NCBI GenBank assembly: GCA_003151975.1
Contig: PLZD01000027.1
Coordinates: 1 to 64,000, forward strand
Source of the DNA: Elusimicrobiota bacterium
GTDB taxonomy: Bacteria > Elusimicrobiota > Elusimicrobia > UBA1565 > UBA9628
Reading direction: 5' to 3'
Length of the DNA stretch: 64,000 nt
Under the pieces are notes generated by a model. The model made no database searches, was not told the origin of the DNA, and was given only the letters and a program-made list of their open reading frames with translations. Shown here piece by piece: positions 35,880-44,513 of the stretch. Position numbers and translations under genes: made by a program. Within the stretch, counting starts at the first letter, position 1, and the number at the start of each line of letters is the position of its first letter.

Positions 35880-36395
35880 GTGAAGCTGTCCCGGCTGCTG
35901 TTTCTGGTGTCGGTCGCCGTCTCGATCACCTTCGCCCTGCGCACCTGGGTCGTCGAGTTCATTTATGTGGCCACGGGCTCGATGGAGCCCACGTTGATGG
36001 TCGGCCAGAAGCTCTGGTCGGACAAGATCACTTTGCGCAGGCGCCCGCCGCAGCGCGGCGACATCGTGGTCTTCCATTCGCCGACAGGCGAGGACATCGA
36101 CCTCGTCAAGCGCGTCATCGCGCTGCCGGGCGAGACCGTCGAGCTCAAGGCCAAGACGGTCTACATCAACGACCAGCAGCTCAGCGAGTCCTACACGATC
36201 CACAAGCGGGTCGGGGAACATCTCATCGGCGATACGCTGGGCCCGCTGACCGTGCCGCCCGACGGGGTCTTCGTGCTCGGGGACAACCGCGACGAGTCGG
36301 AGGATGCCTCGGTCTGGAAGGACAAGGACGGAAACCGCGTCTACTTCGTGAAGATCAGCGACTTGAAGGGCTTGGTCCGGGACCCGTACAACTAG
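35880..36395 (+). CDS. lepB: Signal peptidase I
   Basis: The 171-residue protein has one N-terminal anchor (LLFLVSVAVSITFALRTWVV) and the catalytic dyad: Ser in GSMEPTL (near 33) and Lys in DLVKRVIALPGE (near 76). Box E is GDNRDES. It removes signal peptides on the outer face of the inner membrane. It is short, like Gram-positive and minimal forms. Its stop overlaps the convergent phosphoesterase stop within CTAG. Confidence 0.92.
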   Translation: MKLSRLLFLVSVAVSITFALRTWVVEFIYVATGSMEPTLMVGQKLWSDKITLRRRPPQRGDIVVFHSPTGEDIDLVKRVIALPGETVELKAKTVYINDQQLSESYTIHKRVGEHLIGDTLGPLTVPPDGVFVLGDNRDESEDASVWKDKDGNRVYFVKISDLKGLVRDPYN

Positions 36396-37288
36396 GCGAG
36401 CAGGACTTTGCCGGCGGGAACCGTGAAGGACGAACCATCGAGCGAGTGCACGCGCTCCTTGATCCCAGAGGGGCCGACCGAGACCGTCAAGTAGTGGTGG
36501 AACTTGTCCGAAGCGCCCGACGGAAACAGCGGAGATCCGCCGCCGCCCGTCAGTATGTAGCGCACGCCCTTGAAATCCTGCACGCCGAAGCAGTGCACGT
36601 GGCCCATGTAGACGCGCTCGACCTCTAGTGCCGTCATAATGTCGGTGAAGCGGTCGGCCCCGTGGTTGAACCCTCCGAAGCCGTGCGCCGCGGCCCCGCC
36701 CCAAAGCTTGAGCGCGACGGGGGGCATGTGCGTGAAGACCACCTTGCGCAGGCGAGTATTCAGCACGATGCGCAGCCATTTGAGCTGAGCCTCCGTCAGG
36801 CGCCCGCGCGAGGAGTCGAGCGTCACGAAGCGCACGCCTCCGTAGTCGAAGAAATAGTTGCTGCGTCCGAACAGCGAGCGGTACATCCGCGAGTGCGAGC
36901 CGCCGTGCGGGTTGGAGCGGTCGTGGTTGCCGCAGACGGTCAAGTAAGGCTTGACCACGCGGACTTCGTTGAGCTGGCTGAAGAACTTGAGGTAGTTGTG
37001 GGCGTGGCCGCAGGAGACCATGTCGCCGAGCTGGACGCTGAAATCGACGGCCTGATCCTGGATGGCGGCCAGCTGGCGCTGAAAAACGCCGGGCTGGTTG
37101 AATAGGGTCCGGAAAATCCAGAAGCGCCCGGGCTCGGCGTCGCCCAGCACGGCGAACTCGAAGCTCTCGTGAGGCTGGCGCGCGATGGTCTTCAGGCGCG
37201 CCATTTGGGCGTGCGACTTCCACGGCGCGGATAGGACCGCGAGCTGTTGGGCGTGCGAGAGGTTGTCGGCGTTCGTGCGGAACATCAT
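36392..37288 (-). CDS. Calcineurin-like metallophosphoesterase, paralog of 17942
   Basis: The 298-residue protein aligns through its whole length with the domain at 18430-19207. Motif I again reads GDAEPGR; motif II is LGDMVS, III GNHD, IV FTHMPP and V GHVHC. It has no signal peptide and lacks the Pro-rich linker, so the two paralogs probably work in different compartments. A second in-frame ATG follows the first directly, so the start is uncertain by one codon. Confidence 0.83.
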   Translation of the reverse strand: MMFRTNADNLSHAQQLAVLSAPWKSHAQMARLKTIARQPHESFEFAVLGDAEPGRFWIFRTLFNQPGVFQRQLAAIQDQAVDFSVQLGDMVSCGHAHNYLKFFSQLNEVRVVKPYLTVCGNHDRSNPHGGSHSRMYRSLFGRSNYFFDYGGVRFVTLDSSRGRLTEAQLKWLRIVLNTRLRKVVFTHMPPVALKLWGGAAAHGFGGFNHGADRFTDIMTALEVERVYMGHVHCFGVQDFKGVRYILTGGGGSPLFPSGASDKFHHYLTVSVGPSGIKERVHSLDGSSFTVPAGKVLLA

Positions 37289-37342
37289 GTCAGTAGAAGG
37301 ATGACCCCGTCAGCGTTTTTTGTCAAGACCCGTTTTGTGCCG

Positions 37343-37942
37343 TTAGTCCTCGAGCTGGCTGTCCCAATACGCGCGGTCGACGAAGCGCTGCCAGCTCCTT
37401 CGCACCTTGAACGGCGCGCGCCACATGATGGTCACGCCCACGCGGAACTTCGGCTTCGAGATGGGAATCTTGAGCTTCATGTGCGCTTCGTTGGGGAGGC
37501 GGCAGCCTTTCCTGAGGTTGCAGGGGATGCAGGCCGTCACGATGTTGGTCCAATCCGTCGTGCCGCCGCGCGAGCGGGGGACGACATGGTCCAGGTTGAG
37601 TTCGCTGGGCGGGAAATGTCTGCCGCAGTAACAGCAATGGTGTCCGTAGTGCTCGTAGATATTGCGCCGCGTGAACGGGATTTCCTGTTTTGGGACCTTG
37701 TCGAAGAAATTGAGAGCGATGACTTCCGGGATGGCGATCTTGAGGTTCGGGCTGTGGACAAAACCCGCGGGGTTCTCACCGATGACCTGGGAGAGCTGAA
37801 CCCAATTCTCGAAATTGTGGACGTTGTAATCCTCGTCGACGACCGAGGCGCGGCCCAAATAGAGCAACGCCATGGCCCTCTCCCAAGAGGCCACCTCGAT
37901 CGCGAAGAAATTGCGGTTTAAGACGAGGACTTCTGCCGGCAT
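37343..37942 (-). CDS. HNH endonuclease family protein
   Basis: The 199-residue protein has an HNH/McrA-like zinc finger nuclease in its middle: CCYCGRHF, LDHVVPRSRGGTTDW with the catalytic His, then NIVTACIPCNLRKG. The N-terminal VLVLNRNFFAIEVASWERA is typical of a widespread chromosomal HNH group of unknown role, not of homing enzymes. GGAGGT lies 5 nt before the ATG. The TATACT -10 box (37959-37954) touches this site, so the leader would begin within it. Confidence 0.85.
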   Translation of the reverse strand: MPAEVLVLNRNFFAIEVASWERAMALLYLGRASVVDEDYNVHNFENWVQLSQVIGENPAGFVHSPNLKIAIPEVIALNFFDKVPKQEIPFTRRNIYEHYGHHCCYCGRHFPPSELNLDHVVPRSRGGTTDWTNIVTACIPCNLRKGCRLPNEAHMKLKIPISKPKFRVGVTIMWRAPFKVRRSWQRFVDRAYWDSQLED

Positions 37943-37953
37943 AGTCTACCTCC

Positions 37954-37959
37954 AGTATA
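37954..37959 (-). promoter_or_regulatory. -10 box directly touching the HNH ribosome binding site
   Basis: Extended -10 TGTTATACT on the minus strand ends 11 nt before the ATG, with GGAGGT immediately after. A start 7 nt downstream would cut into the Shine-Dalgarno sequence. The rest of the 37943-38098 gap shows no gene. Confidence 0.5.
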
Positions 37960-38084
37960 ACAGGCCAATCACGCCGCCGCCAGGGCGCGCGCTGTTTCCT
38001 TAATAAGACGGCAACAGCACAGAAGAATAGGGGGTAAACCCATTTTTGTCAAGTAAGGTCGGACCGATAGGCGCGGTATATTTT

Positions 38085-38092
38085 GATAGAAT
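38085..38092 (+). promoter_or_regulatory. Extended -10 promoter of the flippase gene
   Basis: TGATAGAAT on the plus strand, with core TAGAAT at 38087-38092, ends 6 nt before ATG 38099. The upstream 17-bp position shows no good -35, as expected for an extended -10. Confidence 0.55.
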
Positions 38093-38098
38093 CCGCCA

Positions 38099-39565
38099 AT
38101 GCTCGAAGAGCTCAAGAAGCTTTCCAAGGAAACAGCCGTTTACGGCGTCTCCACGGTCGTCGGCCGCCTCCTGAACTTCCTGCTTCTTCCTCTTTATACG
38201 CACTATTTGGTTCCCGCGGAATACGGCGTCGTGGCGACTCTTTTCTCCTATCTCGCTTTCTTAAACGTTCTGTACGGCCACGGCATGGATTTCGCCTTCA
38301 TGCGCTTTTTCGACCCCGGCTCGGAGCAGAGCGAGGAGACCTCCTTCTCGACCGCGTTCTGGTCGCTGGCCGCGACCTCTTTGGTCATCTCGGGGCTCAT
38401 CCATGTCTTCGCGAGCACGCTGTCGGTCTACGCGGGTGTTCCCGAGAATCTCTCGGACATCACGCGCTACGCGGCGTGGATCCTGGCCTTCGACGCCGTG
38501 GCTCTCGTGCCTTTCGCCTATCTGCGCATGACCCATCGCGCCGCGGTCTACGCCGGGATCAAGGTCGTCAACATCGTCATGAACCTCGCGCTCAACATCG
38601 TCTTCGTCTCGAATATGCACATGGGCGTGCGCGGCGTGTTTCTGGCGAGCCTGGTCACGGCCTGCGCGACCTTCGCGATGCTGACGCCGGTCTTCGTGCC
38701 GCTACTGACGAGCGTGTTCGACCGGTCTCTGCACAAGACCTTGCTGCGCTTCGCGCTGCCGCTCGTGCCGGCGGGCCTGGCCTCGATGATGGTGCAGGTC
38801 ATCGACCGGCCCATCCTCAAGTTCATGACCGACGACGCCACTGTGGGCCTCTACCAGGCCAACTATCGCCTCGGCATCTTCATGATGATGGTCGTCAACA
38901 TGTTCGACGCGAGCTGGCGCCCGTTCTTTCTTCAGCGCGCCGACAAGCCCGGCGCAGGCGCGGTCTTCGGCCGCGTGCTGACCTACTGGCTGGCGGGGGG
39001 AAGCTTTCTTCTCATCCTGATCACGCTGTTCGTAGCACCCGCCGTGACCTTCCCGATTTTCGCTGGGCGCGCCTTGATCGCGAAGGCTTATTGGCCGGGC
39101 CTCTCGATCGTCCCCGTCGTGACTCTCGGCTACTTATTCAACGGCATATACATCAACATGCTCGTAGCACCTACGCTCGCCAAGCGCAGCGAGCTCGTGG
39201 CGTACGCGACGGCGCTGGGCGCGATCGTCAACATCGGCACGAACCTGCTTTGGATCCCGCGCTGGGGCATGATGGGCGCGGCTATGGCCACGCTTGCCGC
39301 CTACGCGGCGATGGCGCTGGCGCTCTATCTCATGGGACGCGGTTTGTATCCCGTGGCTTACGAGCCCGGAAGGCTGGCGCGCGTGACTCTCTGCGCCGCC
39401 GCCGTCGCCGCGGCGACGAAGATTTTTGGCGTGCACGTGGCGTCGGGAAACCAATTGATCCTGCGCCTGGGACTTCTCGCCGCCTTTCCCGTCTTGTTGG
39501 CCCTGTCCGGCTTCCTCGATCAGGAAGAACTCGGCGCGCTCAAGCGCCGCTTGGGCCTAGCGTAG
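38099..39565 (+). CDS. Oligosaccharide flippase (Wzx/MATE-like)
   Basis: The 488-residue protein has 12-14 predicted helices and the MOP-superfamily start (KKLSKETAVYGVSTVVGRLLN) and repeated half (LLRFALPLVPAGLASMMVQ). Such proteins flip lipid-linked glycans to the periplasm for O-antigen or capsule assembly. No glycosyltransferase cluster is adjacent; a GT4 enzyme is encoded at 53290. Its end overlaps the convergent PEP-synthase-like gene by 9 bp. Confidence 0.85.
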   Translation: MLEELKKLSKETAVYGVSTVVGRLLNFLLLPLYTHYLVPAEYGVVATLFSYLAFLNVLYGHGMDFAFMRFFDPGSEQSEETSFSTAFWSLAATSLVISGLIHVFASTLSVYAGVPENLSDITRYAAWILAFDAVALVPFAYLRMTHRAAVYAGIKVVNIVMNLALNIVFVSNMHMGVRGVFLASLVTACATFAMLTPVFVPLLTSVFDRSLHKTLLRFALPLVPAGLASMMVQVIDRPILKFMTDDATVGLYQANYRLGIFMMMVVNMFDASWRPFFLQRADKPGAGAVFGRVLTYWLAGGSFLLILITLFVAPAVTFPIFAGRALIAKAYWPGLSIVPVVTLGYLFNGIYINMLVAPTLAKRSELVAYATALGAIVNIGTNLLWIPRWGMMGAAMATLAAYAAMALALYLMGRGLYPVAYEPGRLARVTLCAAAVAAATKIFGVHVASGNQLILRLGLLAAFPVLLALSGFLDQEELGALKRRLGLA

Positions 39566-41368
39566 CGAGCGCACGCCCTCGACGTCGGGCGCGGGCGCCG
39601 ACATTGGGTTGACGGAAGGCACGATGATCGCCCGCGGCGACGCGATGATTTTTACGGAAAGGACCGAGAGCTTGCCGCCGGTCCATGCGAGACGCGCTTC
39701 CACCGCCGCGCCGAAATGCCCGTCCAACGCCCGCGCGGCGCGCGCGGCGGCCTCAAGCTGCCCGGGAGTCAAGCACCGCTTGCCCGCCACGACCGCCGGC
39801 AGGACCTCGCGGCCCGTGCGGCGGTCGAGCGAATACTCGTCGGCCGGCGCGTCGCCCTCGTCGAGCGTCTCGCGCTCGCCCCAGGCCGCCTCGACGACGA
39901 CGCGATCGCGGAGCAAGGTGCCCGGATCGCGCGAGAACAAGAGTCCCGAGACTTCCGCGGGCACGGCGGACTCGATCAGAACCTCGGGAGACAATGTCTC
40001 GCCCTGACGCTTGCGCAGGCCGAATGGCCCGGGATTCCAGTAAGACGCCCACGCGCGTTTGACCGCCTCGAGAAGCTTGGCGCGCGGCACGAAGCGCTGG
40101 CTGTCCTCGGCCGTCTCAACGTGCAGCGCGTCGCCTTCGGGCGCGGCCGTTACGATGTCCTTTCCGAGTTGGGAGTCGCCGTCGAGCTTGGCGCCCACGA
40201 TCGCGGCGCGGATGCGCTCCGACTTGAGGCGAAGGTCTAATGAGGCGTTTTCGCTCATGTCGTCGATCAAAGGCTGAAGGCCGTTGTCATCGAGAAAGCG
40301 CCGGTAGAAATCGCCGCCGAGACGCGCGCTCGGAGGAGCGGCGGCTCCAGCGGCCGCGGCGGCCGCGCGCCAGTCGGAGTCGACTCCCTTCAAGACAGCG
40401 AGGCGCGCGTTGGCCGCTTTCTCGAATGCCGAGAACGCCGCCGCGGAGGGCTGAGCCGCCGCCGGCGATCCGAGCGTGACCGCCGCGGCCGCCAGTCGCT
40501 TGCGCGCGGCCGCGGTCTCATCGAGAAGGCGGCGGGCCGCCGACTCGGTGCCCGCTTCCTTGAGCGCTACGGCGGCGTCTACTGTCGCGTCGGCATTCTC
40601 GGAAGCAAGCCGCGCAGCCAGGGCCTTCGCGTCGGAGGCGAAGCGGCCCACCTGAGCTTGAGGCAGAGCGGCCTGCAGGGATTTCACGACCTTGTCGAAA
40701 TCGGAAGCGGAGACCGTCCCGGCCAGAAGACGCTCGGCTGACTCATCGGCCACGCGCGCGGCGAGAAGCGCGCCGCCGGAATCGACCCGGCTCTCGAACC
40801 AGTGGGCCAAGGATTGCGGGTCGCGCAAGCCCTCGAAGGCGCGCACGGCCTCGGCGAAATCCAGTTCGCCCTGCTGGTCTTCCGCCGCGTAGAGCTGCAA
40901 AGTGCCCTGCAGCGCGTCAATGGTGACGACCTCGCCTTCCGCGACCTTACGCGGGCGCGTGCCCTCGACGACGCGGCGCGAGAGACCGCCGGGGCCGGGC
41001 TTGCTGGGCCCGAACTTCGGCTCGTCGACGATTAACGTCGGACCTGGCCCCCAAGAGGCGCGGCTCAGGATCAGGGCGAGCACCCGGTGCGCGCGCGCCT
41101 CGACGGCGGCGCGGCTCAAAAGGCCGCCGGAGGTCGTGACGACGCCCTCGGAAAGCCGGATGGCCTCGGCGTCAGACGACTCGGCCCGCGCGACCGCGTA
41201 GATCATGCCTCCTTGCGCGGCTTGTCTGCGGTCATAGGTGAGTTTGGCCGTGACGCGGGGATAGCGCCCTAGGCTCGCGCCGAGTCCCGAGAACACCGCC
41301 TCCGGAGCGGGTTGGGAAAAAGAGTCCGCCGCCAGCAGGATCAGCGAGAGGAGAAGGGCGCGCTTCAA
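39557..41368 (-). CDS. Secreted PEP-synthase-like protein, degenerate and with domains in reverse order
   Basis: The 603-residue protein has a signal peptide (MKRALLLSLILLAADSFS). Residues about 50-160 resemble the phosphohistidine swivel domain of PEP synthase/PPDK, but the TSHAA site reads GGLLSRAAVEAR with Arg instead of the catalytic His. A helical middle of about 250 residues follows. The C-terminal 170 residues resemble the ATP-grasp/PPDK N-terminal domain (VLIESAVPAEVSGLLFSRDP, ending in ARLAWTGGKLSVL). Order is inverted relative to PEP synthase. Export and loss of the His argue for a pseudoenzyme. It overlaps the upstream gene by 4 bp. Confidence 0.68.
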   Translation of the reverse strand: MKRALLLSLILLAADSFSQPAPEAVFSGLGASLGRYPRVTAKLTYDRRQAAQGGMIYAVARAESSDAEAIRLSEGVVTTSGGLLSRAAVEARAHRVLALILSRASWGPGPTLIVDEPKFGPSKPGPGGLSRRVVEGTRPRKVAEGEVVTIDALQGTLQLYAAEDQQGELDFAEAVRAFEGLRDPQSLAHWFESRVDSGGALLAARVADESAERLLAGTVSASDFDKVVKSLQAALPQAQVGRFASDAKALAARLASENADATVDAAVALKEAGTESAARRLLDETAAARKRLAAAAVTLGSPAAAQPSAAAFSAFEKAANARLAVLKGVDSDWRAAAAAAGAAAPPSARLGGDFYRRFLDDNGLQPLIDDMSENASLDLRLKSERIRAAIVGAKLDGDSQLGKDIVTAAPEGDALHVETAEDSQRFVPRAKLLEAVKRAWASYWNPGPFGLRKRQGETLSPEVLIESAVPAEVSGLLFSRDPGTLLRDRVVVEAAWGERETLDEGDAPADEYSLDRRTGREVLPAVVAGKRCLTPGQLEAAARAARALDGHFGAAVEARLAWTGGKLSVLSVKIIASPRAIIVPSVNPMSAPAPDVEGVRSLR

Positions 41369-43644
41369 TGGGCCGGGATGGCGACGGCCGCGCCGAAGAC
41401 CGGACGCCGCGTGCGGAGATCGCGCAGCAGGTAAAGGTCCTGCAGCTTGCCGTCGAGCTTGCGTCGCGCGCGCTCGACCATGAAGCCTTTAGCGCCTTTC
41501 TCGACGATCTCGGCCGGCGCGAACTGGGACAGAGCGGGATCGATGGCTTCGAAATCGGCGAGGCGGTCCTTGCCCGAATGACCGAGGTACGCGGTGACGA
41601 CGCGCGAGATCGCCGCCTCATCGGCGGTAGGCTGAGCTTCCTTCGAGGCTGGGGAATTGATGACGCTCAAGGCGTTGGTGAGAGACGCGGTGGCGTCCAG
41701 GCCGGAGTCCCAATCGTAGATCGCCACCGCGGAACCGCCGGTCTGCTCGATTCGGAAACCCAGTTTGGAAAGACCGGCGGCAGTTTCGTGTCCGTTATCT
41801 TTGAAGTAGACGCGAATCATAGCGGCTTGTCCCTTTAGATCGGCGTAGATTTGAGCGGAGTCGGATTGCTTAGAAAGTGTTTTGAGCGCCCCCGCATCGA
41901 GCCTCTCCATCGCCGAGGCCTGAATGCGATCGAGCCAAGCCGACAACCCGCCGCCTTCTCCCGGAACCAGCATCGCGGCAGCGCTCAAGGGCAACGCATC
42001 GGAATCCGAAAGTCCAGCGGTCAGGCGCGACACGCGCGAGTTCAGCGACGCCACGGCGCTGATTCCCGCGCTGTGGCCCGTGATCGCAGCTCCAGCATCC
42101 GCGGACTGCGCCGCCAGCGCCAAGGCCTTGCGCGCCTGCGCGACGGTGAGTTCTCCGGAACGGGACAAAATCCTTTGCGCCGCCAGGTACGGGCCGTTGA
42201 CCTTTGCGTAGTCGACGAAAACCGCCCTGCCGCCGTCCGCGGCTTGCGACTCTTCTGCGGAAGCCGGCCGCCCGAGCTTGGCCAGCGCCGCCTCCGGCGT
42301 GCGGCCCAGCAGCGACATGATCCCGTCAACAATTTTCTGCCAAACCGTCATGACGGCGCCCTTGACCCAGACCGTAATGGCCGCCGCCAGCCCCGCGCGG
42401 CGGCGGACGACGCGGAACGCATTGGCCAGAGTCGGCTCGCGCTCGTATTCCGAAAGATCGGAGACTGCCGCGGCCGAGACCTCGGGACCCATCGAAAGCT
42501 GCGCGGAAAGCTCGGGCAGGCGGCTGACCGACGAGTTGGGCAGGACCGCGAAATAGGCGCCGTCCTGCACCCTGAGGACGACCCGCGAGGCCATGCGCGA
42601 GGTGGAGGGGCCCTCCTTGGCGGCCTCTTCCTGCGCGCGCCAGACGTCCTTCTTAAGACGGCCGAGATTCGAGACCAGCGGCTTGCCGTCTTGGCCAAGC
42701 AGTTCCTGCCACTGATCGAAAGCGCCCGGTTTGCGGGGCTTGGCGCCGATGTCGGAGGATTCTTCTTTCAGGCCGACGGCGCGCTCGACTTCGTGCTCCC
42801 CCGCGCCGCCGGTCGCCGCCGCTTGATAGGCGGTGTTGGCGAGCTCGCCCAACGAGGTTTTGGCTTTTTCGGCGGCGAAAGCGGTGACCTTCTGAACGAC
42901 CGCGGCGGCCGTTTCTTTCGAAAGCAATCCGGTGTCCGCGGCTTTGCGCGCCGCGGCCAAGCCCGCGAGATAAAGCCCGGGGACGTCGGCGGGATGAGTG
43001 CTGGGCTCGTTGGCGATGCGCACGTTCTGAACGACCGAGTTCTTGAGGACCTGCCCTGGGCTCGAAGCGCTGCCGATCAGACCTCCGTCGCCCGGTCCCG
43101 CTACTTTCGCGTCGTACTTGCCCGCGGAATCGAAAACGTGGCTGAGCTCGGCGGCGGCGTCGCCGGTCGCGTTGGCGCCTGTTGGGGTCGACTCGGGCTT
43201 GGCCATGCCCTCGATGGCCTTGTTGAGAGATTGGGGGGTCGTTTTCGCCGGATTGGGAGCGGCGATCTTTGCGGCGGGGCCGGAGTCGTCCCCGACCGGG
43301 GCGGTCTGGCTCGGCGCGATCGATTTTCCCGTATGAGGGCCCGTCGGCTGGGCCTGGGGACCGATGAGCTGAGCGCCGGGGCCAGTCAACTGGGCCTGAT
43401 TGGGACCGCTGAGCTGAGCCTCGGGGCCCGTCGGGTTGGCCGTCGGACCGTTAAAATCGGAGACTCCGGTCTGAGTGTTGATCGTGTTGACGTTGGAGAC
43501 ATTGGTGTTAATGATCGGCGTCGTCAGGCCGCCCGCGTTCGTGTTCAGCGTCGGCTTGGTCTGAATGACGGGGCCCGAAGCCCGGTCGTCGGCGCGCAAG
43601 GGCGTCGCGAGAGCAAGAGCCAGAACGGCCGCACGAATTCTCAT
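41365..43644 (-). CDS. Large secreted protein with N-terminal GP-x-AQL repeats
   Basis: The 759-residue protein has a signal peptide (MRIRAAVLALALATPLRA). Residues about 65-115 contain short imperfect repeats of the type TGPEAQLSGP, TGPGAQLIGP and IGPQAQPTGP. The remainder is Ala-rich and largely helical, with one hydrophobic segment around 415-445. I recognise no domain. It is coupled to the secreted PEP-synthase-like gene by an ATGA overlap, so the two exported proteins probably act together. Confidence 0.6.
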   Translation of the reverse strand: MRIRAAVLALALATPLRADDRASGPVIQTKPTLNTNAGGLTTPIINTNVSNVNTINTQTGVSDFNGPTANPTGPEAQLSGPNQAQLTGPGAQLIGPQAQPTGPHTGKSIAPSQTAPVGDDSGPAAKIAAPNPAKTTPQSLNKAIEGMAKPESTPTGANATGDAAAELSHVFDSAGKYDAKVAGPGDGGLIGSASSPGQVLKNSVVQNVRIANEPSTHPADVPGLYLAGLAAARKAADTGLLSKETAAAVVQKVTAFAAEKAKTSLGELANTAYQAAATGGAGEHEVERAVGLKEESSDIGAKPRKPGAFDQWQELLGQDGKPLVSNLGRLKKDVWRAQEEAAKEGPSTSRMASRVVLRVQDGAYFAVLPNSSVSRLPELSAQLSMGPEVSAAAVSDLSEYEREPTLANAFRVVRRRAGLAAAITVWVKGAVMTVWQKIVDGIMSLLGRTPEAALAKLGRPASAEESQAADGGRAVFVDYAKVNGPYLAAQRILSRSGELTVAQARKALALAAQSADAGAAITGHSAGISAVASLNSRVSRLTAGLSDSDALPLSAAAMLVPGEGGGLSAWLDRIQASAMERLDAGALKTLSKQSDSAQIYADLKGQAAMIRVYFKDNGHETAAGLSKLGFRIEQTGGSAVAIYDWDSGLDATASLTNALSVINSPASKEAQPTADEAAISRVVTAYLGHSGKDRLADFEAIDPALSQFAPAEIVEKGAKGFMVERARRKLDGKLQDLYLLRDLRTRRPVFGAAVAIPAH

Positions 43645-43650
43645 ACCTTA

Positions 43651-43670
43651 ATGATACCCGCCTAAGCGGG
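43651..43670 (-). promoter_or_regulatory. Hairpin at the IIA stop codon and -10 box for the secreted pair
   Basis: CCCGC/GCGGG (43657-43670) forms a small hairpin over the stop codon of the IIA-like gene. TATCAT (43656-43651) then ends 6 nt before ATG 43644. The secreted pair may therefore have its own leaderless transcript in addition to readthrough from the MgtA gene. Confidence 0.5.
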
Positions 43671-44510
43671 GGTTCCGCCTGGGCCTTTGGGCCCTCCAGG
43701 CTCCTGGGTCCCTGGGGCGGCCGCCGGGACGGCCAATTTGATGGCCCAGTAGTCGTAGAGCGTTCGCGTGTCGAAGGGAATCGCGCTGTGGAAAACGAGG
43801 CGATAGCCCGCGCGGTCGAACTGGGCCTGCTGCTCGAGCAGCGGACGCAGCCCGTTTTCTTTCTCAAGCACGGCGGTCAGCTCGGAGCTTTGACAGAGCA
43901 CGACGGTATGCCCGTCGGAGAGCGCGATGATCATGGCGCGCACGACCTGCAGGCCGCCCACGCCCGGGCCCAGGGGTGCTGCTTCCGCGACGGCCTGGCG
44001 AGCCTCGAGGCGGATCATGCGCGCCTTGGCGTCGGGGATGTTCGCCTCGATGGCGGCGCTCACCCAGTCGAGCAGGCGTTCGCGGACCGTGGCGATGTCC
44101 TCGGCCGACGCGATGGGGGAGATGCCGCCTTCCTTGCGGATGGCGCCCGCCAGCGACGAGACTTCCTTCAAATAGACGTTCTTCTGCGAGTCCGGGATGT
44201 AGTACATCACGACGAGATGGACCTTCTTGCCGTCGGTCGCACCGTAGTCGATGCCCGTCGGCGACCAGCCGACCGCGCAGATCAATTCTCCCGAACCCGC
44301 GGCGCGCACGTGCGGGCAAGCGACGCCGAGGCCGATGCCGGTGTTGGCCGCGGTCTCGCGCTGCTGCATGGCCTCATAAAGTTCCGGAACGCCGGGCAAA
44401 TCGGGAACGGCCTCGATGAGATGCGCGAGATACTCCAAAGACTTGCCTTTGTCGGAATCTGGGAGCTCGACGAGGCGGCCTTCCTGAAGCGCGTTCAACA
44501 GGCTTTTCAT
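43662..44510 (-). CDS. PTS IIA (fructose/mannitol-type) domain protein with additional C-terminal domain
   Basis: Residues 1-150 form an EIIA type 2 domain: the phosphorylatable His67 lies in GVACPHVRAAG, and LGEL-like core strands surround it. Residues about 150-270 form an additional Rossmann-like unit (QVVRAMIIALSDGHTVVLCQ) that I cannot name. No sugar permease is nearby, so a regulatory role like PtsN is more likely than transport. The start lies 3 nt after the MgtA stop, which suggests control of Mg2+ transport by phosphorylation state. Confidence 0.78.
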   Translation of the reverse strand: MKSLLNALQEGRLVELPDSDKGKSLEYLAHLIEAVPDLPGVPELYEAMQQRETAANTGIGLGVACPHVRAAGSGELICAVGWSPTGIDYGATDGKKVHLVVMYYIPDSQKNVYLKEVSSLAGAIRKEGGISPIASAEDIATVRERLLDWVSAAIEANIPDAKARMIRLEARQAVAEAAPLGPGVGGLQVVRAMIIALSDGHTVVLCQSSELTAVLEKENGLRPLLEQQAQFDRAGYRLVFHSAIPFDTRTLYDYWAIKLAVPAAAPGTQEPGGPKGPGGTPA

Positions 44511-44513
44511 CTC

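Noticed and set aside
43290-43450. Collagen-like repeat in the 759-residue secreted protein
   Set aside because: The repeats have Gly-Pro but not Gly at every third position.
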